NCBI GenBank assembly: GCA_021234155.1
Contig: JAJEKV010000030.1
Location: 15,242,003-15,306,002 of the forward strand
Direction of reading: 5' to 3'
From: Isoetes taiwanensis
Lineage: Eukaryota > Streptophyta > Lycopodiopsida > Isoetales > Isoetaceae
DNA length: 64,000 bases
The translations under genes and the position numbers were made by a program. This document shows positions 44,661-55,853 of this stretch, piece by piece. The notes below the pieces were generated by a model. It ran no database searches, was not told the origin of the DNA, and saw only the letters and a list, made by a program, of their open reading frames with translations. Position 1 is the first letter of the stretch. Every line of letters begins with the position of its first letter.

Positions 44661-45009
44661 GAATCGTGTGTTCCTGCAAAAAAATGCCCCCTGGCTTGAA
44701 AATCCTTGCTTTTTAAATAGAACACCAAATCCATATCTGATGGGTTCCCCTAGAAGCCTAGGGACCAATTGGATCAATCGACCCACCTGCTGGTGCTTAG
44801 GATTCCTCCTGGGACCAATTCGATGGCAAAGGCAGGCCGTCTGGCCGCTGCCTATGCCAAACCCCAGCCTTTGTTGGCTGTTAGATTGCCCACCCAATCG
44901 GGTGGTGCCACATCACCTTTTAGTAAGGGTGTTTTATACCATGGTTTATGTTTTTATGTTTGCCCCTTAAATGTTTGTAACAATGTTGCAATACCCCCTT
45001 TTTCCCCCC
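44661..45009. other. Sequence between gag-like relic and LINE
   Basis: GGACCAATTGGATCAATCG and GGACCAATTCGATGG recur about 55 bases apart (44761-44825). The open frames here have no recognisable domain. The left boundary of the LINE may lie within this stretch. Confidence 0.3.
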
Positions 45010-46712
45010 CACAATGAGTCCATGATATGGAATGAACTTTTGTCGTTGATATATACTGGGGCTCCCGCTGCCTGTGCAGAATGCCATATACAGGTTGTAT
45101 GAGAGTTGTTTTGGCAGGATGCAGCCGACGGGCCAAGCATTCACCAGTAGTATCGGGGTCCGGCAGGGTTGCCCCCTCTCGCCAACACTTTTTGGCCTCT
45201 ACATTGATCAGTTAGAGCCCTGGCTTACTGAGCATGGGGGGGATGGCATACAGCTTTTGCACCAGGTCATCCGCCAGCTCATCTATGCGGGACGATGTTG
45301 GCTTTGGCGCCCACACCCCGAAGCTATGCGATCTCACCGGATGCCCTAGACACATTTTGTCGGGCTGCTGGACATCTTGGCGTCAATCGGCCAAGACCGT
45401 GGTGGTTCTCATATCCTCTTCCCGTCACCCCATGCCTCCCGCACTCACATATCGGGGGCGGCACGTGGACGCCACGCCCACCTACAAGTACCTAGGGGTG
45501 GAGTTCCCCTCCTCGCTCTGCTGGAGGCGTCTATCCGCTATGGTGACAATAGGCTGGAAAGCTTTAGGCCATGTAAGAACAAATCACCGTGCAGAGCTAT
45601 ATGATTGGGGCCATCGGTCACATCCGTTCGCACCGGGTCGAGCCGTCATGCCCTTCAGGGGGTCGAGGTTTGGGGCCCGGCTGTCTCTTTGGCGACTGGA
45701 ATGACTTGGGAGCAGGTGCGAGAAGGCATTTTGGCACGGGCACGGGGTGAAACCTTCAGTCCCCTATCGATTCGCTGCAGAAGCTGGATTCTTGCCGCTT
45801 CGCCCGGCAACCCTTGATAGACACATCGTCTATTTTCGTAAAGTGGTTACTATGGGTGATGCTCGGCTCCGCGACCTGGCTTACTAATCGCGGCCATGAG
45901 TCCGCAGGCGGCTTAGGGCCCGTTGGAGGGGTAAGAGACTGGTTCGCCAGATGGAACGCGCGAGCAATGGTCGCGCATACCGGGCGCAATGACCCGTCGT
46001 GGCGACTGCGGGAGTACCTAGATGCTTGTTTCCTTGGCAAGCTCACGGGACCCCATTGCTCTAGAGCGGTCAAAATGGCCCATTACAAGGAGCACATCAA
46101 CCCGTGTTAGCCGGGGCCCCAGCTCTACTGCGTTCCCGGTGCCCCTCAAAAGCCGCCAGACTCATTGCCTCCATTCATACGGGTGCCCACCATCTTCGCG
46201 CTCGAGGCAGGCGGTGGATTGGGGAGCCAGCCGGGGCAGGCTTTCTGTCAGTCTTTGTCAAGCGGGTGCCATTGAGGATGAGTCTCACACTTTCCGAGTT
46301 GCCCGGCGTTGGTCCGGTCCGGGCGGATATCGCTCCTTAGTAATGCGGCCGGGCGTGCCCTTGCATTTTGCCGATGAACACACCGTCGATCGTGCCACGG
46401 GGTCATACATCCGGGGAGGTGCTTGGACTGCGAGTCACCTTTGCCCCCACTGACCGTGTCGTGACTAGGCACCCGGGGTGGTGCATGATTGTATATATTG
46501 GGATGTTTCGCATTTTATATGATTAGCACGGTTTGTCGGCCGGTGATTCTTCGCCACGGTTTTCCCTCGAAAACCCTTCGGGGCGGGGGTTTTTTAATCC
46601 GGGCAGTAATCCGCTTGCTGCGTTTTTGTATTGGGTCCCATAGACCGATTGGTCTCCGTGGACGATAAAAGTACCTTCCTTCCTTCCTTCCTTCCTTCCT
46701 TCCTTCCTTCCT
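45010..46712 (+). mobile_element. 5'-truncated LINE: RT C-terminal half, zinc finger, 3' UTR, TTCC-repeat tail
   Basis: RT motifs: NAIYRLYESCFGRMQPTG, GVRQGCPLSPTLFGLYID at 45150-45203, and the active-site IYADD at 45282-45296, where one extra G breaks the frame. Then ATPTYKYLGVEF, RHIVYFRKVVTMGDARL, and GAIEDESHT of the C-terminal finger (about 46266-46292). A non-coding tail follows with a G-rich block (46570-46595), GGGTCCCATAGACCGATTGG, CTCCGTGGACGATAAAA and then TTCC repeats at 46673-46712. Several frame breaks show it is dead. Endonuclease and N-terminal RT are missing, as expected for incomplete target-primed reverse transcription. Confidence 0.9.
46673..46712. repeat. (TTCC)n simple repeat forming the LINE tail
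   Basis: About nine TTCC units directly after the conserved LINE 3' end. The same association is seen on the minus strand at 28184-28210. Confidence 0.9.
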
Positions 46713-47194
46713 CCAAGAAATGAAGAAGGTTACAAAGATAGCCAAAAGTTTGTCTAAACGATTAAAACATGCTGCAGAAAGAAAGCACAATCCCATAATG
46801 AAATAGTGATAAAAGATTACATGTAAAGTAGAGAATAGGAAACTTGCTACAAACCAACAATCTGCTCCACGAAACAAATGGAACTCTTGCAATGAGCCAA
46901 CTTCAACTACCAAATTGCTTCTTTTCCCAAAATCTAAAAGAAACACGAGCCTTTAACTATACAAGCTGCTTCTTCGAAGAAAAAAAAAATCATCAATATC
47001 CAAGCAAAAAGAGTTGCATTTTAGCTCAAATCCAGGAATGCCAAATTTGTCTGCCTTCCTTAAAAATTAGAAATGAAAACCCCATGAAAACATGGAGTTG
47101 TAGTGTGTACAACAAATGAGTTTGCACAAATAGATCAGTTAGGTCTGGGGGCGAAGCAGAATACGAAACTCGACAGAAATAACCATAATAATAC
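46713..47194. other. Intergenic sequence, possible exon remnants on the minus strand
   Basis: After a TTTTAG on the minus strand, a short frame near 46930-46850 reads FGKRSNLVVEVGSLQEFHLF. It could be a further exon of the relic at 47195-47484 but the junction phase does not fit cleanly. Confidence 0.2.
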
Positions 47195-47484
47195 CTGAGA
47201 ATATTGCTGCAAACTCTCTTTTGATTTTGTATGATTGAGCTTGAGAGTCCTGTACCAAGCTGCTACCATATCCATGTCAAGGTCACATAAATTTGATGCC
47301 TCATCTTGCAAAGCACTTGCTTTTGCCAGGCATTACCCTAACTATTGCGAGTACAGAGCCCTGTTCTTCTATATTTGTCTTGTCTGTTGATATAACAGAT
47401 ATACATTGCTTGCTTGGACCTCTTATGGCAGATTCATATGCACGAAAAGAAAAAATGCCAGCTGCAAGAGGGTGTAACATCTTA
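47195..47484 (-). pseudogene. Unrecognised gene relic with intact splice borders and one frame break
   Basis: After a TTTGCAG acceptor the minus strand reads KMLHPLAAGIFSFRAYESAI, RGPSKQCISVISTDKTNIEE, SVLAIVRVMPGK. A one-base shift near 47325 follows, then SALQDEASNLCDLDMDMVAA, WYRTLKLNHTKSKESLQQYS, Q and a GTATTATT donor at 47191-47194. Composition and splice borders are those of a real exon, but I do not recognise the protein. Neighbouring exons were not found. The frameshift suggests a decayed copy, or two exons with a very short or misread intron. Confidence 0.4.
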
Positions 47485-47954
47485 CTGCAAATTTTTAACC
47501 AGCACTACATACACCTATCAACGAAACTGTTGTAGCTAAAGGGCTGTTGCACTGCTGGTCATGCCAACCTCCCTCGTTGCTGCAAATTTAGGGTCTCATG
47601 TGAATCCTACATTAATCAATTGCATAAAAAACATCACCTACTATACACCTCTATTGGTTGCTGATTAGTGCCTCACGGGTTATCCAAGAAACAAAAGAAA
47701 GGGACAACTTTAAACTCCGTTTGAATATGGGAGAGAGAATGCGACATGCGTTCCAGGCCCGAAACCCAACTCCCTCCTTTTTTAAATAAGAAGATAATCA
47801 GATGACCGGTACCTAAAACTTTTGCCCAAAGTTTGCCATACTGCTAATTTCATTTTATATTGGGTCTAGTAGGCTTTTCGAAACTGTGGGACGATACAAT
47901 CTAATTCAATTCTTCTTTCTATCTATCTTACTTGAACTCCATTGGTGGAACGAG
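47485..47954. other. Intergenic sequence left of the MULE
   Basis: Nothing recognised. Confidence 0.4.
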
Positions 47955-47963
47955 ACTAATTAA

Positions 47964-49707
47964 GGAAAAACTACCAAAATGCCCCTATGAGTTTATGTAA
48001 TTACCAAAATGCCCTCATGAGTTTTAAATTTACCAAAATGCCCCTGACTCAAATAAATATACAAATAACCTACCAATTTGCCCTTACACAAAAAACTAAT
48101 TACCAAGATACCCCTACCTACCAAACACTAATTACCAAGATACCCCTACCTACCAAACTTAATTACCAAAATGGCATTATATACCAATTTTGATCAATCT
48201 ACACCAAATTTAATTACCAAAATGCTCTATACATTAAACTTAATTACCAAAATACCCATACATAGTCTTGTTGTGACACTTAAAAGGAGCCAGTGTTTCT
48301 TGTGGTTTTAGCGCACAATGATGCTATTAGAGGCATGTTACCACTAGGACGTCCAAAACCTAAACACATGCGCACGAGAGAAGAAAGAAGAGGAATATCT
48401 TTATGGAAAGTGTAATGGAAGAGACACAATGCATGCAGTTGTAGGGCTCCAATTCACTGATGATTGTGATTTCTGTATTCTCTTTGTTGAATTTAAACTT
48501 CTATAGATTGAGTAGGATAAATATGTAAGGGCATTTTGGTAACTAAGTTTGGTATGTAGGGGTATTTTAGTAATTAAGTTTAGTGTGTAGGGCATTTTGC
48601 TGATTAGTTTGGTGTAGATTGATCAAAATTGGTATGTAATGGCATTTTGGTAATTAAGTTTGGTGTGTAGGGGTATTTTGGTACTTAAATTTGGTGTGTA
48701 GGGGCAAAATGATAATTTGTTTATATGTTTATTTTATGCAGTGTATTTATTTGAGCCAGGGGCATTTCGATAATTTTGAAACTCATAAAGGCATTTTGAT
48801 AATTATGTAATGATCGCCTGGAGCGTATTACTGCAATATTCCATCAGTTTTATAGAGTGTATTTCTTCCCCCTTTTTGCTTAGCGGCGGCGCTTCCCTTA
48901 TTTTCCGCCTTCCATGCTCCATAGCCATCTTTCGGCCGTTTTCTGCCCTATTTTCCAACAATGTGTTGGCGGCATCCATTGCTACATCCATCTTGCATTT
49001 TTCATCAACAGGGTTTTGGTCGACGGTTTTTGATGAGCAGCATAACCTTGTTGTTGCATCCCGGCATATTTAAAGCTTTTCATAGTTAAGAATGCTTTGT
49101 GGTATCTTGCATTTTTCATTTGTGGCATCTTGCAATTTTCACTGCAGATCAAAACCATGTAGATCTCGGGCTCTGATCATCAGCGGTAGGATTCCCCATA
49201 GTTCATCCAAATATAAATGTGAGATTCGTGGCTTAGATGACTCTATTTTCGACCCTTCAGAAGGACACCGCCGTTTTGATGCCATAGCTCTGCTTTCTGA
49301 TCCACAAATCCGAAGTTGAAGATTTTCTAAATTGTGGACCTCTTGGGCATCATTACCAGTTATAGCAAATTCCTCCTTTGCGGCCTCTGCAACGGGCTTG
49401 TCTGATCCGGTGATGGCAATGGAGTTCGGCTCCGTGGCCGCCATAGCTGCCATAGCCGGAACAAATTTTTTGCCATGTGTATGCACCTAATTTGTGCAGG
49501 TACGTAATTCGATCCAGGTGATCATTACGTTTGTTAATTTCCAGCAGTCGGAATTCCGCCGAAATTTTTTTTCGGCGGAGCCGCCAGCCTCGGCAGCACT
49601 CGAGGCTGCGCCGCTCGTGCGCCGCCATGAAAATTTATCCAGCGAATTCCTCCCGTCCAGAAATTATCTAATACATAAACTTATAGGGGTATTTTGGTAG
49701 TTCTCCC
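47964..49707. mobile_element. Mutator-like (MULE-type) non-autonomous element with possible captured DNA
   Basis: Left end GGAAAAACTACCAAAATGCC and, in reverse, right end GGGAGAACTACCAAAATACC match for about 36 bases, both continuing CCCTAT.AGTTTATGT. Flanking 9-mers ACTAATTAA (47955-47963) and AATAATTAA (49708-49716) differ at one base; a 9-bp duplication is characteristic of Mutator-like elements. Inside the left end are many TACCAAAATGCCCCT-like repeats, mirrored by an inverted block at 48515-48808. The right half (about 48820-49640) is more GC-rich and differs in texture, as in Pack-MULEs that have picked up host sequence; its minus-strand frames (49139-49486) are unrecognised. No transposase. 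Confidence 0.6.
47975..48808. repeat. Inverted repeat arms built of ~18-bp TACCAAAATGCCCC motifs
   Basis: Left arm 47975-48260 and right arm 48515-48808 are inverted copies. Landmarks in both: GACTCAAATAAATA, GATCAATCTACACCAAA, and serial TTACCAAAATGCCCC or TTACCAAGATACCCC units. The loop of about 250 bp is ordinary sequence. Confidence 0.85.
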
Positions 49708-49736
49708 AATAATTAATGGAATGTTCCACACCCACA

Positions 49737-49744
49737 CATATAAA
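49737..49744 (+). promoter_or_regulatory. TATA-like box of the SPB1-type gene
   Basis: ATATAAAT, 62 bases before the telo-boxes and 108 before the ATG. It lies only 30 bases past the right end of the MULE-like element. Confidence 0.5.
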
Positions 49745-49798
49745 TCGCCTAACGCACTGAATATGCCAGAAGATTCCCATTCTACTTATACCAGAAAT

Positions 49799-49814
49799 AA
49801 ACCCTAAACCCTAG
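49799..49814 (+). promoter_or_regulatory. Double telo-box in the SPB1-type gene leader
   Basis: AAACCCTAAACCCTAG, two overlapping AAACCCTA motifs 31 bases before the start codon. In plants telo-boxes mark promoters and leaders of ribosomal-protein and ribosome-biogenesis genes and support expression in dividing cells, which fits the gene product. Confidence 0.75.
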
Positions 49815-49844
49815 CACCATAGCGGACCTTACAGACAGATCGAC

Positions 49845-52800
49845 ATGGGCAAAACCAAAACCACCGGTAAGCATAGATTGGACAAGTATTACTACCTTGC
49901 AAAAGAACAGGGTTATAGATCCAGAGCCGCATTCAAACTGGTCCAGTTGGATCGCAAATTTAGATTTTTATCAACATCGAGATCAGTGCTTGATCTATGT
50001 GCGGCTCCTGGAGGATGGATGCAAGTGGCTGTGAAGCATATGCCCGTTGGAAGCTTGATTATTGGTGTAGATTTGGTGCCAATCAGGCCCATTCGTGGGG
50101 CTCTGTCCCTTCAAGAAGATATTACGACTCCCAAATGCATGGCAGCGTTGAAAAAGCTAATGGGTGAAAGAGGGCATAATCTCGTTGATGTGATTTTGCA
50201 CGATGGTTCACCAAATGTTGGTGGTGCATGGTCCAAAGAGGCCTTGACCCAGTCTGCGCTAGTGTTGGATGCAATGAAACTTGCTACTAAGTTTCTTGCT
50301 CCAAAAGGGACGTTCGTGACTAAGGTATGCACGCTTCTGTTATTGACAGATTTTAGTCTCAGGATAGCTAAACTTTTGTGTTGAATGATACTATGAGAAT
50401 TGACAGCCAGAAACTATCATATGATATTAATATCATCATCAGCATTCATCATTATTATTTGCAAAAGTTTGTTCTTTGGGTTCTTTTAAAGCTGCTCATT
50501 ACTTATGAGACTTGGGAATTTATGCTTTGCAGGTTTTTAGATCACAAGATTACAACTCCCTTCTGTATGCGCTTAAACAGGTTAGTAACTTGGGTCTATA
50601 TAATTTGAATGCATGTTATCTTTACTTTGTGTTATGGTTGGCAGCTTTTTGAAAAGGTTGAAGTTACAAAACCTGTAGCAAGTCGATCAACGTCAGCTGA
50701 AATTTATGTCATAGGGCTGAAATATAAGGCTCCAGGAAAGATCGATCCTCGTCTGCTTGATTTGCGTCATCTATTTCAAGAAATTGCAGAGCCATCAAAG
50801 GTATCAATACAATTACAGGAAGAAGTCATGCATTTTCAGTCCTTGCAGCATCCGGTTTTCTAATGCAAACACATACTTTGAAATTGGTTTATTGGTTAAT
50901 GTGAATGCCCTTGATCAATGCTAACACTAATCTACCTGTCAAGAAAAGACATTTTGCCTATATCACATTATCCCGCACAGGCTGAAATTTGAATGGCATT
51001 TGCAGTCGGCGGATGTGCTCAGGACAAGCAAACAAAAGAGGCATCGTGAAGGGTAATTACAGTAGCTTGAGCAACATGTTGCCTTTTGAAATGTACTCAT
51101 TGACTGTAATTGCAATTCAGGTATGAGGAAGATACAACTTTTCGAAAGGTAGTGCAGGCTAGAGATTTTGTTTGGGCAGACAAACCTCTAGAGATGCTTG
51201 GAGCAATTACATCAATTGCATTTGAAGGAACAGAGAATTCTTCAGTTAGGGGGCACCCATTAACAACAGACGAGGCAAGCTACATCTGTTTCTGACTATG
51301 AATGTTACTGTACATTTATAATAGATATATTTTTCATGTTGACATTGCAGATAAAATTGTTATGCCAAGACCTACAATTGCTTGGCAAGAAGGAATTTAA
51401 ACAATTATTAAAGTAAGTATCATGGATAGTTTTAGTCTCTTGTAATATTTAATCTGTGAATTCGTATTGATTAGTTGATTTTGCAGGTGGCGTTTACAAA
51501 TTCGGAAGTCGTTATCATCTGCGGAAGATTCTGCCATAAAGCCTACGAAAGCCGGTGGTAAATCTCCTGATGAAGAAGAAGAAGATATGTTGGCGAAGAT
51601 GGAAGAATTGAAATCTCATATTGAAGCAAGAAAGAAGAAGGAGAAGAAGATGCTTGCCAAGCGTCGGCAAAAGGTCAGTTTTTTATTGTGATCTTTAAGT
51701 GGTAAGTATCAGAATCTGACAGTATGTTCTTTAGTTGAAGGCACGTACTGCAACTGGAATGCAATTGGATGTCTTGGGAGACACTTATTCTGATGCCGAT
51801 TTATTCTCACTTACTACTATCAAGGTCAGCATTTCATCGTTGTTATTTCACTTTTTGTAGCCTATTTGGTGCTTTTTTAATAGTAGCAAATCTTTTATAT
51901 CTGTAGGCAAAGGAGCTAGATCGAGTGGAAAATGCAGGAAATTTTGATGATGAAGTTGGTAATTCAAGTGCAGATGAGATGTTGAATGGTACAGTTAAAA
52001 ACGAAGATGATAAAGAGAGTGATATGGATTCTGATGTTGAGCGTGAAAGGTACACCCGGATATTGCAAAACCTTGATGCCTAAGTTGCTAAAAGTTTTAT
52101 GCCTCACAGTATTTTATCTGTGCTTCCATTCCATTACTGTCACAACGTTGATTAAGTATTCTGGTGTAAGAATTACAATAAAAGTTGTAGCACGATGACA
52201 AATATTATGGATGTTTAAAGTTCTATAGAGGCATATTAGAGATTCTGAGAATGTCAAATGGTTCTTAGTCTTATTTCTTTGTTATAACAGGTATGATGCT
52301 GAGCTTGAGAATTATTTGGACCAAGCATATAGTCGGTACTGGACCACAAAAAGTACTGGAAGTGCCAAACGTCGAAAGCGCGCCAGGCTAGGAGCCGAGG
52401 ATGGTGAATTATGGCAGGTATGCTTTGTTGTTTATCTGTTAACTGATCTATAGCAGATATCTCAACAGGAAAAAATAACAGTTTTCATTTATTATCTACA
52501 GGAGAGCAATTTGACTGGTGAAGAATCTGAAAAGTTAAATGATCAATCTGATGATGCATCAGAGGATGGGAACCCTCTCATAGTTTCCCTCACAGATGAC
52601 ACAAAACCATCAAGAGAACAGCTTGCAAAACAATGGTTTAGCCAAGATATATTTGCAGGCTTGGAAAATGAGGAATCAAAAGGTGATGAAGGCAATTCAC
52701 CGAAAGAAACTGTAAAAGCACCTGTCTTGCGGAAGGATACAGCAAAAAGAGATGATGCAAAGAAGTTAGAAAAGATTAATTTAACTGCTACTACTAACAT

Positions 52801-53545
52801 TGGAAATCAGCAACCTGAAGATGACTTTGAGGTTGTTCCAATGGAAGGTAGTAGTTCCAGTGATGAATCATCTGCTGAAGATTATGACAGTGATGACAAG
52901 GCTGAGATTCTTGCCTATGCAAAAAAGATGCTTCGGAAGAAGTCAAGGGAAGAGATAATTGACAGTGCATATAACAGGTATATGTTTGATGACGAAAATC
53001 TGCCTGAGTGGTTTGTAGATGATGAAAGGAAGCACAGCCAACCACAAAAACCTATCACTAAGGAAGATATTATGGCCATGAAATCTCAATTTAGAGCTAT
53101 TGATGCAAGACCAGTGAAGAAGGTGGCAGAAGCAAAAGCCCGCAAGAAAAGGCGAGCTATGAAAAAAATGGAACAGGTTCGCCAAAAAGCGACGACTATA
53201 GCAGATCAATCTGACCTCTCATCACGTTCTAAAAACAAATTGATGGAAAGGTTATATAAAAATGCAGCCAACCCAAAGAAAGCAAAGCGAGAGCTTGTAG
53301 TAGCAAAGAAAGGAGTGTCAGTGAAGGGTGGAAGGAACAGGGTTGTAGTGGATCGACGCATGAAAAAGGATAGCAGATCTCGGGGAGACGGTAAGCCTGG
53401 GCGTCATGGTGGGAAGGCTGGGGGCGAGAAGAAGGGGAAGAAAGGTTTCAAGGTGAAGGCAAAAACTGGGAGGGGAAAGCCTTCTGGGAGTAACATGCAC
53501 AAGGGTAAGGGAAAACCTTCTGGGAAGGGCAAGAGAAAATCATAA
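49845..53545 (+). CDS. SPB1: SPB1/FTSJ3-type pre-rRNA 2'-O-ribose methyltransferase
   Basis: Nucleolar methyltransferase that modifies 27S/25S rRNA during large-subunit maturation. Inferred exons: 49845-50324, 50533-50580, 50645-50800, 51006-51052, 51121-51274, 51351-51412, 51487-51673, 51735-51824, 51907-52049, 52291-52417, 52502-53545; all phases agree and give about 845 residues, normal for the family. The FtsJ domain starts at the ATG: SAM motif [10 protein letters not shown] (49-58) and the K-D-K-E tetrad K31, D120 (LHDGSP), K160 (GTFVTK), E195 (TSAEIY). Residues ~240-390 match the DUF3381 region ([18 protein letters not shown], coiled Lys/Glu stretch). The last ~200 residues are the Spb1 C-terminal domain ([17 protein letters not shown]) with a Lys/Gly-rich tail. 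Intron 5 starts with GC (51275). No breaks: intact. Confidence 0.95.
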
Positions 53546-54173
53546 TCTGGATTTGGTCTCAAAAAGTTCCTTACCATAGACAACAGGCTCTTGGTCTCCT
53601 TTGCTGGTGTATCCCACTGCAGGGGTGTCACGTTTAGGAAGTATAAAGATATACAGGGGTCACCTTCTGTGTAATTGGAAACAAGAACTTTGCTCCCGAG
53701 CAACTGTTCTGCCATTATTGTACTTAGACAAAAGTCGTATCAAGTTTTGTGATCAAAGGCAAAAACTTTTATACGTCGCTTTCTCCCCCTCTTTTTTTTT
53801 TTTCTATCATGGTTCTACTGACATTTCGATTAGTAATATTTATTTTCAGGTGCTCTATACAATATGAGATTAAGAGGCTAGTAAGCGAGATGCATGTTGT
53901 TTCTACCAGTTTCTAATACATGTTTCATAGATGCCTAAAATGGCAAAAACTTCAACAATTACAATATAGATGCTGAGTCATCCTTGTAGCACATGCCTTT
54001 GCTATTCTAACAATGTGGCTATGATTTGTTGGATTGGAACTACATAGGATCGGGGCTATACTTTGTTGGAGTGGAATTGCTTATAATTCATAGTAACTAG
54101 CCTGCAAGGGCCAAACCTACAGAATAATTGCCCCTCTTGGATTGAGATTTCCAAAAAAAAAAGCCAGCCTAAT
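53546..54173. other. 3' flank of the SPB1-type gene
   Basis: Presumed 3' UTR for the first few hundred bases, with a T run at 53793-53804. No clear poly(A) signal stands out. No other gene seen. Confidence 0.4.
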
Positions 54174-55083
54174 AATTTGGCATTTTCTTCAAGTTATTAA
54201 GTGCTAGGGAACCGCCCCCTTTGAGGGGTTTCCGGCTGGAAACCGGCAGCGGCGCCGCCGGGTTTCCGGCTGGAAACCCCGAAAAGGGGGCGGCTCCCAG
54301 CCGTAATCCACCAGTAGGTGGAAATTCCGTGCGCCACTTTTTTCAATTCTATTTTTTTGGTCCGGCTATGGCGGAGCTCCGAGCTTTGGCGATGGCGATC
54401 TCTCGGTTCCTGGAGGCATTTGATCTCATTTCAACATTTTTGAGGTCCTGCTTTATGGCGCTTGCAGTATATCTTGTCTTTTTTTCATTTGCATTATCTT
54501 TTGTTTAACATCTTACCTCTTGTGCTGCAGATATGGAGATCTTGACGCCAGATATGGCGGAAACAGGTGACAGATCGGTGAAATGGAGCTGTTGATGCAT
54601 CCTGTGCTTTCTTTTGTTGAAAAAGAGGAGTAGATCTTTATCTGAAAGTTATCCGGCCAACAAAGCTTTTCAAACAGCTTCCGGAATGCTCTGTTCTGAG
54701 AATGCTCTGTTCTGAGAATGCTCTGTTCTGAAATCTTCTTCCGGAATGTCTTCTTTGTGTATACCTGTTTTGCGGAGTTAACATGCAGCCCGATTCTTTG
54801 TGTATACCTGCTTTGATTCTTTGTGATTCTTTGTGTATGCAGCTTTGATTCTTTGTGACAGCCCGATTTCTACTGTGTATACCTGCAGTCCTGCTGCTTT
54901 GTGCTTTGAACTCTGATTTTGTTGTTCAGTGTGAAAAAATTGTGGCGGTGCCGTCTAAGTGGCGCCACCAGAAACCACAAGCCAAAAAATTACCTATTTT
55001 AAACAATCAAGGAAAAATCGAGGAATTTCCACCTACTGGTGGTTTACGAAGTGTAATTTGGCATTTTCTTCAAGTTATCAAGA
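54174..55083. repeat. Composite repeat: direct-repeat borders, GC-rich hairpin, inverted inner block
   Basis: AATTTGGCATTTTCTTCAAG plus TTAT.AAG occurs at 54174-54201 and 55055-55083. Next to the left copy, 54207-54298 is a GC-rich hairpin with ~38-bp arms (GGGAACCGCCCCCTTT against GGGAGCCGCCCCCTTT). Bases 54304-54328 (CCACCAGTAGGTGGAAATTCC) recur inverted at 55022-55042. Between them are short repeats of ATGCTCTGTTCTGAGA and TGATTCTTTGTG (54690-54860). Possibly a small transposon, but I cannot assign ends. Confidence 0.6.
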
Positions 55084-55853
55084 AGTAAAGTCTCTGTCGA
55101 CAGCCGGTGGATTTTTCTGTAGGAAAATTTTTGTTGGCAGCAGGCTTTCGCCTCGGAATCTGCAGCCGACAGAAATTATCCCTTCCTTCATAGGTGTAAA
55201 ATGTGTAATATGTGGCATCATTGTTTCATTGCAAGGCTATTCGTAACCTCCAAAAACACGTTTAAAGTGTGCATCATGTGGCGTCTTCATTTTTTGTGGG
55301 CTTTTTAACCCCTAAAACAATGGACTAATTCTGTAGGATGTATATAAAGGATTTTTGCTTATTAGTTGTTTAATAGCTATATTCTTATATTTTCATGTAT
55401 TTGATCCACTTGCTGCTCTTGTGTGTCTTTGTGCCCTTTCAATTGTCTCCTCCCTCCCCCTCCCCCTGGTTCGGGAAACTTTTTAGCCTAAAGCATCAAG
55501 TTTCCTGCAATTTTGAACCTGTTCGGCAAGCTACAAAGGTATTCTTCAAAATTGTCGGAAAAACCAAGAAAAACTTCTAATTGTAATGTGAAATTTTCCT
55601 GCTAATATTTTGCTTACATGTTAATTTCAGGAAGTAATCGGACACATGCCAATTTCGGGTGACGTTGGCCATCTTTCTACTCTTATATAATTTATATACA
55701 CCAAGATTCGATGCCTTGATGCTCTAGATTCCCGGGTGAGGGAAAAAATCGTGAGGGAAAAATATTTGGGAAGAAATTTTCAACGAGGCCACGTTTTTGT
55801 TCTTATCGGCTTCGGAGGAATCCGCTCCGTCAAATCCTCTGCTTAACATAGAG
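55084..55853. other. Intergenic sequence before the STP relic
   Basis: A weak inverted pair TCTCTGTCGACAGCC and GCAGCCGACAGAAA lies at 55089-55180. No supported gene. Confidence 0.3.

Noticed and set aside
44500-44970. 156-codon plus-strand ORF
   Set aside because: Opposite to the gag-like relic for most of its length; no domain.
46515-46946. 143-codon minus-strand ORF with EGRK repeats
   Set aside because: The repeats are the TTCC tail read in reverse; the rest is antisense to LINE tail and flank.
48401-48595. Minus-strand ORF in the MULE-like arm
   Set aside because: Generated by the TACCAAAATGCC motif array.
50324-52501. snoRNA genes in SPB1-type introns
   Set aside because: I looked for RTGATGA and CTGA box pairs with flanking stems and found no convincing set.
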